64,000 nucleotides of DNA from JAIRNF01 sp031551125 (lineage in GTDB: Bacteria > Bacteroidota > Bacteroidia > Bacteroidales > UBA932), in the NCBI GenBank assembly GCA_031551125.1, contig JAVBOB010000009.1, forward strand, positions 62,001 to 126,000, written 5' to 3'. Both the position numbers and the translations under genes were made by a program. Positions 25,650 through 34,526 of the stretch are shown one piece after another. The notes beneath the pieces are model-generated. The model ran no database searches, was not told the origin of the DNA, and worked only from the letters and a program-made list of their open reading frames with translations. The stretch's first letter is position 1; each line of letters starts with the position of its first letter.

Positions 25650-26126
25650 TTATGCCAGATACGCAGATAGCATCCAAAGCGTTTTTTCCTGACCGATGAG
25701 GTAATCCGTAAGCATTGATACTGTTCCTTCATCATTTGCTTTTTCCGCCGTAGTAATAATTTTCCGTTCGGTTTGAATAATGGCCGACAAATCTTTGCGG
25801 ATAGCTTCTACGCATTGTGTTGCATTGCTTATATCCTTTTGCTCTTTAACTGACGAACGCTTCAGGTAATCGCTATAAGCATGTAGCGGTGAGCCTCCGA
25901 GTGAAAGAATGCGTTCCGCTATTTCGTCAACTTTGGTTTGAGCTTCGGTATAGTATGCTTCAAATTGGGGGTGTAGCGTAAAAAAGTTTTCACCCTCAAC
26001 GTTCCAATGAAATCCGCGTAGGTTTTGGTAAAAAACCTGATATTCGGATAAAAGATCATTTAATCCTTCAATTACGGGAAGATCTTTTTTCGGATCGAGC
26101 CCGAGAAATTTTGCAGTAGCCTTCAT
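25650..26126 (-). CDS. dps: Dps family ferritin-like DNA-binding/iron storage protein
   Basis: Dps forms a 12-subunit shell that oxidises Fe(II) with peroxide and protects DNA. The 158-residue chain shows the inter-subunit ferroxidase ligands H40 (RGFHWNVEG), H52 (LHPQFE), D67 and E71 (KVDEIAERI) at the expected spacing. There is a short Lys-containing N terminus. It is monocistronic. OxyR, a usual regulator of dps, is encoded at 42478; regulation by it is inference. Confidence 0.94.
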   Translation of the reverse strand: MKATAKFLGLDPKKDLPVIEGLNDLLSEYQVFYQNLRGFHWNVEGENFFTLHPQFEAYYTEAQTKVDEIAERILSLGGSPLHAYSDYLKRSSVKEQKDISNATQCVEAIRKDLSAIIQTERKIITTAEKANDEGTVSMLTDYLIGQEKTLWMLSAYLA

Positions 26127-26284
26127 AATTTTTTATTTTATATTGTGTTGTTGTGCACATTATTATAAGATATAAACGCCTCATCAACCAATTTGTTTAT
26201 GCTGTTTCTGTGTATAAGGAGTTAAATAACAGCTAGGCAGGAGATGCGTGGAAACTACTTAGGGAACTGCAATAAATAGACGCA

Positions 26285-26341
26285 TCATTGCGAGCGAAGC
26301 AATCTCCTGTTTAACAGATTGCTTCGCTTCGCTCACAATGA
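26285..26341. repeat. Palindromic repeat, family TCATTGCGAG
   Basis: TCATTGCGAGCGAAGCAATCT on the left is mirrored by AGATTGCTTCGCTTCGCTC..AATGA on the right, read here in parts. Other copies: 33726-33832, 39079-39174, 53213-53263. Confidence 0.8.
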
Positions 26342-26399
26342 CGTGCTATATGTGGCCTGTGTGGATAAAAGAACGGTTGTTTAACGCATCACCAAATGC

Positions 26400-27077
26400 T
26401 TACTCGTACTTGTAGCCCGTAAGCCATTTATCCAGCATATCGTTGTTAAGAAGTTTTCCTACTACACGGTACTTCGAATCATTCAGCGGGTTACGCCCTT
26501 TTAGCGGTTCAGACATTACGCCTGTTTGTGCTTGGTAGTAGTTGGCGTGTACAAACTCCGGTACCTTATCGTTTTTAACGATAAACCCTACATGGCAGTC
26601 CAGTCCTACAATGTAGAGCCCATTACCTTTGCTGTTAATGTATTCCGTAACCTTCTCAATGGGCGCGTTATGAAAACGCTTTACATCAGTAGTCAGCTTA
26701 CGGATAACCGTTTCTGATGCCTGTTGCGCCCACTTTACTCGTGGAATATTAAAGCCCGCATCTCTTAGCGTAGTGGTAATAAAGTAACCACAGGCAATAG
26801 ACCCCTGTACCGGTGTTTCGCTGTGCCCGTGGAATGTCCAAGGTGTTCCGTACCACGCCGGAAGTATATCGTTTATAAGCTTGGCAAACAGAAATTGGTA
26901 GGAGGCTTTTACTATCAAGCTACGTTGTGAGCTGTCGGTTGTGCTGTATGTCTTAGCATAGGCGGAGCGCTGGGTAGCAATCTCATCTTTGAGCCGTTTG
27001 TAAGAGCTCTCGGCAGGTTGGGAGTTACATTGAAGACCGAGAAATAGTAGGGATAGTGAGAGGAAGGCGTTTTTCAT
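26400..27077 (-). CDS. Exported protein with NlpC/P60-like cysteine-peptidase signature
   Basis: A 225-residue exported protein; Cys17 in LGLQCNSQ might be a lipid-anchor site although the preceding Gln is unusual. I do not know the family by name. The order C96 (GSIACGYFITTTLRDAGF), H162 (LDCHVGFIV) and H177 (EFVHANY) matches the Cys-His-polar layout of the NlpC/P60 and CHAP papain-like fold: a Cys at the start of a helix and a His opening a beta strand. A cell-wall or amide-cleaving role is therefore plausible (inference). It stands alone between repeat elements. Confidence 0.65.
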   Translation of the reverse strand: MKNAFLSLSLLFLGLQCNSQPAESSYKRLKDEIATQRSAYAKTYSTTDSSQRSLIVKASYQFLFAKLINDILPAWYGTPWTFHGHSETPVQGSIACGYFITTTLRDAGFNIPRVKWAQQASETVIRKLTTDVKRFHNAPIEKVTEYINSKGNGLYIVGLDCHVGFIVKNDKVPEFVHANYYQAQTGVMSEPLKGRNPLNDSKYRVVGKLLNNDMLDKWLTGYKYE

Positions 27078-27095
27078 AATGCCTTGATATGATTA

Positions 27096-27201
27096 ATTGG
27101 CACACAGATGACGCAAATTTCATGCGCAGATAAACACGGGGCTATAGTATGATAAAAACTGTGCTTATCTGTGTCGTTAGTTGTGTGTTCTGTGTGCCAA
27201 T
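27096..27201. repeat. Inverted-repeat element with 13-bp perfect ends (ATTGGCACACAGA)
   Basis: Ends ATTGGCACACAGA (27096-27108) and TCTGTGTGCCAAT (27189-27201). The interior segments ACGCAAATTTCAT and GCTTATCTGTGTCGTTAG are shared with 37640-37762, so the two belong to one family. Confidence 0.8.
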
Positions 27202-27214
27202 AATATAAGCATGT

Positions 27215-27598
27215 TTACTCCATGCTCATTTCGTCTTCAATGTAAACATCCTCTCCTTCAAATTCAATAGAGGTACCATCGCCGGTAATGATGCTGGCAG
27301 AGTAATCACCTTCACCATGTATAATTATCGAAGCGTAATCAATTTCAATTTCAGCATACCATTCGCTAAAATCAATGCCAAAATCTTCAGCAGCTTCGGC
27401 GAGTTGCTTCATACACTCTTCGCTGTTTAGCCAGTCAATGTACTTACCAAGACCCTCTACTTCACTTTCCATTTTGAGATCATCGTCCTCAACCTCAATG
27501 TCAAGAGCTTCTTCGCCATACTCTTTTCCAATTATTTTGGCAGGCTTAAGGCTGTAGTAGTAATCTCCTTCTTTCTTTAAATCAGATAGTTTAAGCAT
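27215..27598 (-). CDS. Small acidic protein of unknown function
   Basis: A 127-residue strongly acidic protein (for example DIEVEDDDLKMESEVEG and FEGEDVYIEDEMSME) without signal peptide or membrane segment, so cytoplasmic. I recognise no family. I chose ATG 27598: a longer frame reaches 27670, but the -7 box at 27642-27649 lies inside that extension, and the extra residues (MHLSTPFLPLPSNTQ) look like translated leader. Confidence 0.7.
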   Translation of the reverse strand: MLKLSDLKKEGDYYYSLKPAKIIGKEYGEEALDIEVEDDDLKMESEVEGLGKYIDWLNSEECMKQLAEAAEDFGIDFSEWYAEIEIDYASIIIHGEGDYSASIITGDGTSIEFEGEDVYIEDEMSME

Positions 27599-27641
27599 AA
27601 AATATAGTTTTGGGTTATTTAATAGTTGCGTATTTGAAGGC

Positions 27642-27671
27642 AAAGGTAGAAAAGGAGTTGAAAGATGCAAA
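27642..27671 (-). promoter_or_regulatory. Promoter for the small acidic protein gene
   Basis: On the minus strand TTTG (CAAA at 27668-27671), an 18-bp spacer and TACCTTTG (CAAAGGTA at 27642-27649). Confidence 0.65.
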
Positions 27672-27796
27672 GAACATTAAGTGGTACTTGCAATTTATTT
27701 AATTGATAGAATTAAAACTTTATGCAAATGCAAATTGCTCAATATTTCGAGCGAAAATACAAATACTGCTAGCAAGGATGAACTAGTTTTGTCATA

Positions 27797-29845
27797 TTAG
27801 TCTATCCATTGTATGAAATCTGGATATCGTTCATAAACCCGCCATAAATGTTTGCATAAATTACTATTTCGATTTTTTATTGTAATAACTAACGTATCGA
27901 TTGCCCTTGTGAGAGGAATTAAAGACCACAGATAAACAAATCTATTTCTTTTTTCTTCAAAAGTTTCTAATGCTAGTTCATTAACTTGCTCATCTTTGAA
28001 ATTTGTCATCTTATGATGAACGAACTCGTCTAATTCCAAACATACAACAGTCCAACCCTCAAGCCCCCTACAAGAGTCATATTGCAAAAGTCGATGTTGT
28101 GTTAATTCAATTGCATATTGCTGTATGCGTAAATCTTTATTTGTTAAATCATGGATGGATATACCCATATTTAAAAAATCGTTTGTAAGACTAAATTTTC
28201 TTGTTTCTATATGCTTTTCGTCATATTTTCTATCTACTAGGCTAGGTGGGACTAAAAACATCATTTCATATTCAGAGTTTTGATAATCTTTGCAATACTT
28301 AAGTTGTTCGTCATGCAATGCCTTTGTATAGCCTTTGGTTGTAATAATTATTTTCCCGCCGATAAGTTCTGGTTTTGGCTCTATTTCCCATGTGATACCT
28401 GTTTGTTTAGCGTATTCATTTACAAAAGAAATCAAATTTGCTTTTTGCCTCAGACCCCTTTTTTCATATGTTTTATTAAAATCAATATTGGGCTTTAGCC
28501 CTTGAGTCCAATTACACTTTTTTTGACTTCTAACCAGTTGATCTATTCCATCAGCAACTATTATTTTTTCTTTACCGAAAATAGTGAAAATTATTTTCTT
28601 TTCCAAATCACCCCAATCCTGCGCTTCGTCAATTAAAATATAATCCCATGTAATCTTATCCTGTACATTTTTTGTTAACTCTCGATTATTGATAGAATCA
28701 ATAATATTTTGTAGATATGCAGCATATTTTGTGAAGAAATCAGGAATATGTTTCATCCCTTGTTCTGGGTTTTTAGAATTCAGAACTAATAAAACGAGTT
28801 CATGAAAAAAATTGTGCAAAGTGGTTATATTAACAGTATAATTATCAACGCCATCCGGAATTTCGGCTAAAGCCAAGGTTCGCCTAATGTCACTTACTAG
28901 AGCATGATTATACGTCAAAATTAAAGACCTTGCTCCTTTATTAATTGCTAAATCACATGCTATCCTTAATAGTTTGACAGTTTTACCTGTTCCAGCTCTT
29001 CCTGATATAATGACTAATTTTTCTCCTATTGCCTGTGCGTATTGTTGGGTTGCCAATAATTTATTTGTAATCAACTCTATTTTCTTTCTTGTTAAATTAC
29101 CTACCCCTTGTTTTACTTTTTCAAAAATATTGAAAATACGATCTATCTCGGGATAGTCGAAGACTTCGTTTTTTTTCAGACAATTAAAGGACACATATCC
29201 TTTATAGTTTTTGTTATTATCCTTATAGTTATAAGGAGCATTTTGAACACATGCTAATTGCAATAAAAATGGAAATTTAAAAGTTGCGGGTAAATAGTTA
29301 TGCTTGGTGTACAAATTCTTGTTATTCTCGAAAAGGATTTTTATAGAGTCCCAATTGACATTTCTAAACCATATAAAATTGCAAATGTAAGGGGTATAAT
29401 TTAGTGTATCTATGAAGAAATTCTTTAGAGAATATTTTTGATTTTCACTCTGAGTTGTCGCATTTGAATATTTATCATTGTACTTTACAGATAGGTTGAG
29501 TCCTTCTAGCCTTATATCTTCTGCACGATGTCTTTTTGTTTCTATAACAAAACAAAAGTTATTTACATATACATGTCGTTCTTCTAATTCTAACTCAATC
29601 TCTTTTTCGCCTTCCTTACTACGAGCCTTTGTTTTTATTTTACAGTTATATTTCTCGAGATTTCCAATAACAACTAAATCTATATCTTTTGTTTTCTGGC
29701 CAAATAATGTTGCATTTGAAATAATTAGAATTTCTCCGTTTGTTGAATTTATGTCAATAGAAGATTCAAAAAGTTGCTTCAATTGTAAGGCGTCTTGATA
29801 TTCATTTGTTTCTTTGTTCCCCTTTATTTTGATTTGTATTGGCAT
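27797..29845 (-). CDS. NERD-type nuclease fused to SF1 (UvrD-like) helicase
   Basis: A 682-residue cytoplasmic fusion. The N-terminal part (about 15-125) fits a NERD/PD-(D/E)xK nuclease: D54/D56 in TKDIDLVVIG and the ExK-type E102-T-K104 in CFVIETKRH. The rest is an SF1 helicase: Walker A GRAGTGKT (282-289), motif Ia ILTYNHAL, DEAQD (406-410), motif V-like SCRGLEGWTVV, and motif VI-like PLTRAID. The gene is conspicuously AT-rich (15 G/C of 60 in 28681-28740), unlike both neighbours, which suggests lateral acquisition. It stands alone with no toxin, methylase or integrase beside it. Nuclease-helicase fusions of this kind occur in anti-phage defence and in DNA repair; a defence role is inference. 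Confidence 0.8.
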   Translation of the reverse strand: MPIQIKIKGNKETNEYQDALQLKQLFESSIDINSTNGEILIISNATLFGQKTKDIDLVVIGNLEKYNCKIKTKARSKEGEKEIELELEERHVYVNNFCFVIETKRHRAEDIRLEGLNLSVKYNDKYSNATTQSENQKYSLKNFFIDTLNYTPYICNFIWFRNVNWDSIKILFENNKNLYTKHNYLPATFKFPFLLQLACVQNAPYNYKDNNKNYKGYVSFNCLKKNEVFDYPEIDRIFNIFEKVKQGVGNLTRKKIELITNKLLATQQYAQAIGEKLVIISGRAGTGKTVKLLRIACDLAINKGARSLILTYNHALVSDIRRTLALAEIPDGVDNYTVNITTLHNFFHELVLLVLNSKNPEQGMKHIPDFFTKYAAYLQNIIDSINNRELTKNVQDKITWDYILIDEAQDWGDLEKKIIFTIFGKEKIIVADGIDQLVRSQKKCNWTQGLKPNIDFNKTYEKRGLRQKANLISFVNEYAKQTGITWEIEPKPELIGGKIIITTKGYTKALHDEQLKYCKDYQNSEYEMMFLVPPSLVDRKYDEKHIETRKFSLTNDFLNMGISIHDLTNKDLRIQQYAIELTQHRLLQYDSCRGLEGWTVVCLELDEFVHHKMTNFKDEQVNELALETFEEKRNRFVYLWSLIPLTRAIDTLVITIKNRNSNLCKHLWRVYERYPDFIQWID

Positions 29846-29945
29846 ATCTTTATATTTTGTTACTAAAACATTTTTAGGACTTCAATCCCCCTGTTTACTT
29901 CACTTGCTCAGAAATCTATCAAATTAATTCGCTTGCAGAAATTTA

Positions 29946-31409
29946 TTACAACAGCGGCGAACAAAGCCTTGCCAGTCGTCCTCCAAATCGTTTAGCCCGG
30001 CCGCGGTTTGCCCATTCCAGCGGATTTATTTCAACGCTGTCTTCAAGGTCATTTAAAAAAGCATCGCACAGCTGGTTGTTTATTTCACGGCTAAATACAA
30101 GGGCGTTAATCTCAAAGTTCAGGTCGAAGCTGCGCATATCCATATTGGCCGAACCCACCACTACAAGCGTATGGTCTGAAACCATAGTTTTGGCGTGTAC
30201 GAACCCTTTCTGGTAGCGAAATATACGAACACCGGCATTGAGCAGCTTACCGTAGTAGGAGCAGGAGGCGGCATTTACCAGCTTGCTATCCGATATACCC
30301 GGAACCAGCAAGCGAACATCGACCCCGCTAAGGGCTGCAAACTTTATGGCATCAACAATTGTTTCGTTCGGTATAAAGTAGGGGGAGGTTATGTACAACC
30401 GCTTTTTACTGTTCAGGATAACGCCAAGGCAAGATAGCATAATACCCGAATAGGGGCTATCGGGGCCGCTTGCAGCAATTTGTACCAGCTCGTTAGCGTT
30501 AGAATTTTCTTTTTCTTCTATGGCAAAATAGCGGGGTTCTACCTTTACTTTTTGCTCGGCGCAAAAGTTCCAATCGTTCATAAACGTGTACTGCAAGCCC
30601 AGCGTAGCCGCTCCTCGTACCATTATGTGCGTATCGCGCCAAAATAAATCGCTACGACCATCGTTAATATACTTGTCTTCTACGTTTATTCCTCCAACAA
30701 AGCCTGTTTTTCCGTCAATTACAACTGTTTTGCGGTGGTTGCGGTAGTTCATGCGGTTAGCCAGCGCGTAAAGGTGTATTTTGTAGAATACAGCTACCTC
30801 AACACCCCCGTTTTTCAGCTCCTTAAGCATGCGTTTGCGTAGCCCGTGGCTCCCAAAATCGTCAACCATAAAGCGAACGGTTACCCCTTCGGCCGCCTTT
30901 CGCAGTAGTATATCCTTTACCCGATTACCAATTACATCATCACAAAAAATGTAGTACTGCATGTGGATGTGGTCTTTTGCCTCTTCCAGCGCGTTGAACA
31001 GCTCCTCAAACTTTCGCTCTCCGTTAACCAGCAGCTTCACCTCTTTGGTGGGTGCAAGGGGCGACGTGTAGTCGCTTAGCAGCATACGTACAATCCCTTC
31101 TTTGCCGTCTATCAGCTCAGCGTTTTTTTGCAGCAGCTCTTCCGTGCTTGCAACAACGTGGTGGACGATATTATCAAGAACGGTCTGGTCGTTAATCAGC
31201 TTTTGCTTGTAGAGCTTCCGCTTGCGATAGTTTTCACCGAGTGAAAAGTAGAGGATTACGCCAATTACCGGAAGAAACATCACCATTAGCAAGTAACCCA
31301 ACGATTTTGCGGAGTTTTCCGTATCCGAAATAATTCGAATAACGGTAAAGGCAATAAGGATAACGTATGCTACTGTGCCAACAATGAAGAAGAAATTTGA
31401 ATAGTCCAT
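29946..31409 (-). CDS. cls: Cardiolipin synthase (phospholipase D family)
   Basis: It condenses two phosphatidylglycerols to cardiolipin in the inner membrane. The 487-residue product has two N-terminal membrane helices (about 5-25 and 35-55). Both HKD motifs are present: NHRKTVVIDGKTGFVGG, and HAKTMVSDHTLVVVGSANMD. I chose ATG 31409 (MDYSNFFFIVG): the longer frame from 31460 adds 17 residues, while other Cls proteins begin directly with the first membrane helix. Monocistronic. Confidence 0.93.
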   Translation of the reverse strand: MDYSNFFFIVGTVAYVILIAFTVIRIISDTENSAKSLGYLLMVMFLPVIGVILYFSLGENYRKRKLYKQKLINDQTVLDNIVHHVVASTEELLQKNAELIDGKEGIVRMLLSDYTSPLAPTKEVKLLVNGERKFEELFNALEEAKDHIHMQYYIFCDDVIGNRVKDILLRKAAEGVTVRFMVDDFGSHGLRKRMLKELKNGGVEVAVFYKIHLYALANRMNYRNHRKTVVIDGKTGFVGGINVEDKYINDGRSDLFWRDTHIMVRGAATLGLQYTFMNDWNFCAEQKVKVEPRYFAIEEKENSNANELVQIAASGPDSPYSGIMLSCLGVILNSKKRLYITSPYFIPNETIVDAIKFAALSGVDVRLLVPGISDSKLVNAASCSYYGKLLNAGVRIFRYQKGFVHAKTMVSDHTLVVVGSANMDMRSFDLNFEINALVFSREINNQLCDAFLNDLEDSVEINPLEWANRGRAKRFGGRLARLCSPLL

Positions 31410-31525
31410 GAATAGTGCTGTTTTAGACGAAACACACAATTTGAAAGGTAAATATATCAAAAAGAATAGCTTTTTCTTTATTATGTTGTTTATATGGCGT
31501 AAGTATTTACCCCTAACCCATTAAA

Positions 31526-31637
31526 AATTTTCACCACATAGGCGCATAGTTCACATAAAAACACATAGTTATTACATCAACTGGTATTGATAAATGATAT
31601 TAGATACAGAAAAACCTATGTGCTATGTGTTGAAAAA
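31526..31637. repeat. Inverted-repeat element, family CAACACATAG
   Basis: Left end ATTTTCACCACATAGGCGCAT, right end CCTATGTGCTATGTGTTGAA; imperfect inverted repeats around a non-coding core. Confidence 0.75.
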
Positions 31638-31664
31638 GTTGGGGTGTAGGAGGGCGGCTCTATA

Positions 31665-32444
31665 ATGAATAAACGTACTATGAAGAGATTGGCTACAATA
31701 GGTATTTTTGTTTTTGGAATGTTCTTCTGCGCCTATTTTGTCGGTGCTCAGGAAAACAAAACACTTGGACGGGCAGCGGAAGTATTTCCTTATCCATTTA
31801 AGGACTTATACTACATCAGCCCTCGTTTTGACAGACAGAACCTCAAGAACGATCAATACTTCAACAGCTATATACTACGAAGCATCGCTACCATTGGTGG
31901 GAGTTACCATTTTCGCTTGGATGTACCCCTAGCCAACAGCAATACATCGGGTAGTGATGTATTCGGCCTATCCGATATCAGCCTTAAGTTTAGCCATGCC
32001 GTTGTTTCTCATAACAAGCAGCTGTATTTCGGGTATTCAATTCAATCAGTATTTCCTAGTGCTACCAATGAGTCGCTGGGTGGTGGGAAGTGGCAGCTAC
32101 GGCCGGGTGTGGGGTTTATGTACTTCAGGGATAAGCTTGCCGGAACCTATTCGTTTGCTGTTGAGTACCGCTTTTCGTTTGCCGGAAGCAGCCAAGCATC
32201 CAATGTGCGCGCCTTAGCCATATCTCCTAACGTTGACTGGTGGTTTAAGCGGTGGTATATTGGGTACTATGCCACTTGGCTATATGACTTTGAAAGTAAC
32301 ATACTTGATATTCCGATTGACATAGAAGCGGGATATAGCGTCCTTTCCGGTTTAACCTTATCGGCTGAGTTTATTCAGCCCTTGCTGGAAAAGCGGAGCT
32401 ACAATAATGAGTTTGCAATAAAGCTACGATATACTATTCAATGA
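31665..32444 (+). CDS. Outer-membrane beta-barrel protein (Phenol_MetA_deg-like)
   Basis: A 259-residue protein with a signal peptide (to about GAQ29), no internal membrane helix and many amphipathic strands ending in aromatic residues, for example KWQLRPGVGFMYF, YSFAVEYRFSF, and the terminal EFAIKLRYTIQ. This pattern fits an outer-membrane barrel of the type annotated as MetA-pathway of phenol degradation. That name does not imply phenol metabolism. The substrate is unknown. A second ATG at 31680 is an equally possible start. It is flanked by repeat elements on both sides. Confidence 0.65.
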   Translation: MNKRTMKRLATIGIFVFGMFFCAYFVGAQENKTLGRAAEVFPYPFKDLYYISPRFDRQNLKNDQYFNSYILRSIATIGGSYHFRLDVPLANSNTSGSDVFGLSDISLKFSHAVVSHNKQLYFGYSIQSVFPSATNESLGGGKWQLRPGVGFMYFRDKLAGTYSFAVEYRFSFAGSSQASNVRALAISPNVDWWFKRWYIGYYATWLYDFESNILDIPIDIEAGYSVLSGLTLSAEFIQPLLEKRSYNNEFAIKLRYTIQ

Positions 32445-32472
32445 GTATATATTCAGTCATATTGTCAACTAT

Positions 32473-32577
32473 TACCCCCAACCCCCTAAAGGGGGCTTTG
32501 AGTTTGTACAAACGATCTCCTTAAGTTCAATTACGCAGTAGCCAAGTCCCCCTTTAGGGGGATTTAGGGGTAGTGGA
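32473..32577. repeat. Repeat pair, family CCCCCTAAAGGGGG
   Basis: CCCCCTAAAGGGGGCTTTG near 32484 and TCCCCCTTTAGGGGGA near 32549 face each other. Related sequences: 17879-17906, 37771-37800, 50036-50130, 53310-53330. Confidence 0.7.
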
Positions 32578-32615
32578 GCCGCACTAGAATTAAAATACGC
32601 TTCATAGGAATAACT

Positions 32616-32647
32616 AAAAAAGCCGGAACTTATGCTCCGGCTTTTGT
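32616..32647. terminator. Bidirectional terminator at the 3' end of mdh
   Basis: AAAAAAGCCGGA, loop, TCCGGCTTTT; tails on both strands between two convergent genes. Confidence 0.85.
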
Positions 32648-32669
32648 TGTGAAATATATGGAAGTGTGA

Positions 32670-33617
32670 TTACAGCACTTTCATTTCGGTAAGCACGTTG
32701 TTCATGCTGCGAACGGCTTCTGCACTCTTGTTGAAAGCAGCTTGCTCTTCACTGTTCAGCCTGTAGTCAACAATCTTTTCCCAACCGTTTTTGCCAACTA
32801 CTACAGGAACGCCCATGCAAATATCCTTTTGTCCGTATTCGCCGTCAAGGTAAACACAGCAGGGGAATTGCTTCTTCTGGTCGCGAACAATTGCTTCAAC
32901 CAATGCAGCACCAGCAGCACCCGGAGCGTACCATGCAGATGTTCCGAGGAACTTGGTAAGTGTAGCACCGCCAACCATTGTATCGGCAGCAACCTTATCA
33001 AGCGCTTCCTTGCTGAGTATGCTTGAGGCAGGAATACCTCTGTAAGCAGCAAAACGGGTAAGAGGAATCATAGTAGTATCACCGTGACCGCCAATAACAA
33101 CACCTTCAATATCGCTGGCCGGAGCATTAAGCGCTTGGCTTAGGTAGCATTTAAAGCGTGAGCTGTCAAGAATTCCACCCATACCAATGATGCGGTTCTT
33201 GGCTAGCTTTGTAGCCTTAAGTGCAAGGTAGGTCATTGTATCCATAGGATTGCTGATGACAACCAGTATAGCGTTAGGCGAGTGCTTAAGAACGTTTTCT
33301 GCAACTTCTTTTACAATACCGGCATTTATACCAATAAGCTCTTCGCGGGTCATACCCGGCTTACGGGGAATACCGGAGGTGATAACTACAACATCCGATC
33401 CGGCTGTTTTGCTGTAGTCATTTGTACTTCCAATAACACGTGTATCAAACTCCAACAAAGTGGCGGTTTGCATCATATCAAGTGCCTTACCTTCGGCTAC
33501 ACCTTCTTTGATGTCTAGCAATACAATTTCGTCGGCCAGCTCACGTTGAGCCATCACGTTTGCACAAGTAGCACCTACATTTCCGGCGCCAACTACGGTA
33601 ATTTTTGTTTTATTCAT
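32670..33617 (-). CDS. mdh: Malate dehydrogenase
   Basis: Oxidises malate to oxaloacetate with NAD in the TCA cycle, or runs in reverse toward fumarate and succinate in fermenting Bacteroidota. The 315-residue chain has the Rossmann motif VVGAGNVGATCANVMA, the conserved VVITSGIPRKPGMTREEL, the substrate-binding arginines in that stretch, and the catalytic His in IGGHGDTTMIPL. It belongs to the lactate-dehydrogenase-like MDH group. It has its own -7 box and terminator. Confidence 0.96.
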   Translation of the reverse strand: MNKTKITVVGAGNVGATCANVMAQRELADEIVLLDIKEGVAEGKALDMMQTATLLEFDTRVIGSTNDYSKTAGSDVVVITSGIPRKPGMTREELIGINAGIVKEVAENVLKHSPNAILVVISNPMDTMTYLALKATKLAKNRIIGMGGILDSSRFKCYLSQALNAPASDIEGVVIGGHGDTTMIPLTRFAAYRGIPASSILSKEALDKVAADTMVGGATLTKFLGTSAWYAPGAAGAALVEAIVRDQKKQFPCCVYLDGEYGQKDICMGVPVVVGKNGWEKIVDYRLNSEEQAAFNKSAEAVRSMNNVLTEMKVL

Positions 33618-33661
33618 AGCTTATATTTTTGAATTAACCTTTTAGTGAAAAAGATAATTGG

Positions 33662-33669
33662 CAAAGGTA
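33662..33669 (-). promoter_or_regulatory. -7 box (TACCTTTG) for mdh
   Basis: CAAAGGTA on the plus strand, 44 bp before the ATG on the minus strand. Confidence 0.6.
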
Positions 33670-33725
33670 ATCATATACTAATTCTTTTTTTGTGTTTCCG
33701 AGCATAAACAGGGGGACTAAAAAAA

Positions 33726-33832
33726 CACGTCATTGCGAGGCGTTTTTTGTCAAAGCAATCTGTTTAGATTGAGGAGATTGGCTTTGCCGAACTCGCAGGC
33801 TCGGTTGCTTCGTTTTGCTCAGCAATGACGTG
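33726..33832. repeat. Inverted-repeat element, family TCATTGCGAG
   Basis: Perfect 11-bp ends CACGTCATTGC (33726-33736) and GCAATGACGTG (33822-33832) around a core with GAGATTGGCTTTGCCGAACT. Confidence 0.85.
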
Positions 33833-33862
33833 CTCTTATTCCGTTTGTGTATGGTAATTGCG

Positions 33863-34510
33863 TTAAATCGTATCCGATGTTACCCAAACAAGCGCGTAGC
33901 CGTTAAAAAGACGGTAGTGTAGCTCCAGCTCATATTCCTTACCTTTTTGGCTTGTAAATACGGCATCCAGCTCGCCTTCTTCTTCACGGGGGGTAAACTT
34001 ATCGATTTCAATTTGTTCGGAAAAATCGACCCCGCGTTCACACATTAGCTTATATACCGCCTCTTTCGCACACCATATAATGCCTAGCTGGGTTTGGCGG
34101 TATTTATCGGAGATGTAGTCTTTTTCGTTATCCGATAGAATTTTTGTTTCAACGGCAGTAAAATCTCGGTCAAGCACCTCAACATCTACTCCAACATTTT
34201 CGTTTTCGTGTACGAATATGCAAGCGTACTCGCCTGAGTGAGATATGCTGATACTACAGTGCGTGTTTTTAAGATAGGGGCTGTTATCCTCCTCGTACCC
34301 CAAATACACCTTTTCTTCAAACACCGAGTTCAGCAATGCTCGAATGGCGTAACGCTCCATACGGCGTTTTTCCAGCGGGGAAAGGTTAATGTCATCCTGC
34401 TCCTCGTCGGGAACAGCGGCAATGCTTCGTAGCTCGTCTTCCGATTCGGTGATATGCCAAATGGCCAATGTTCCACCGTCTTCAAATTTATCAATACTAT
34501 GTAAGGGCAT
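33863..34510 (-). CDS. 4'-phosphopantetheinyl transferase (Sfp-type)
   Basis: Transfers phosphopantetheine from CoA to a carrier-protein serine. The 215-residue protein has the magnesium-binding GVDVE (D109, E111) and WCAKEAVYK (146-154), the two Sfp signatures, and HCSISISHSG before them. It lies 16 bp after gldD on the same strand. An acpS-like role or a specialised carrier partner cannot be told apart here. Its link to gliding genes is one of position only. Confidence 0.9.
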   Translation of the reverse strand: MPLHSIDKFEDGGTLAIWHITESEDELRSIAAVPDEEQDDINLSPLEKRRMERYAIRALLNSVFEEKVYLGYEEDNSPYLKNTHCSISISHSGEYACIFVHENENVGVDVEVLDRDFTAVETKILSDNEKDYISDKYRQTQLGIIWCAKEAVYKLMCERGVDFSEQIEIDKFTPREEEGELDAVFTSQKGKEYELELHYRLFNGYALVWVTSDTI

Positions 34511-34526
34511 ATTTATATGCGTTATG

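Noticed and set aside
27599..27670. Longer N terminus of the small acidic protein
   Set aside because: A perfect promoter lies inside the extension.
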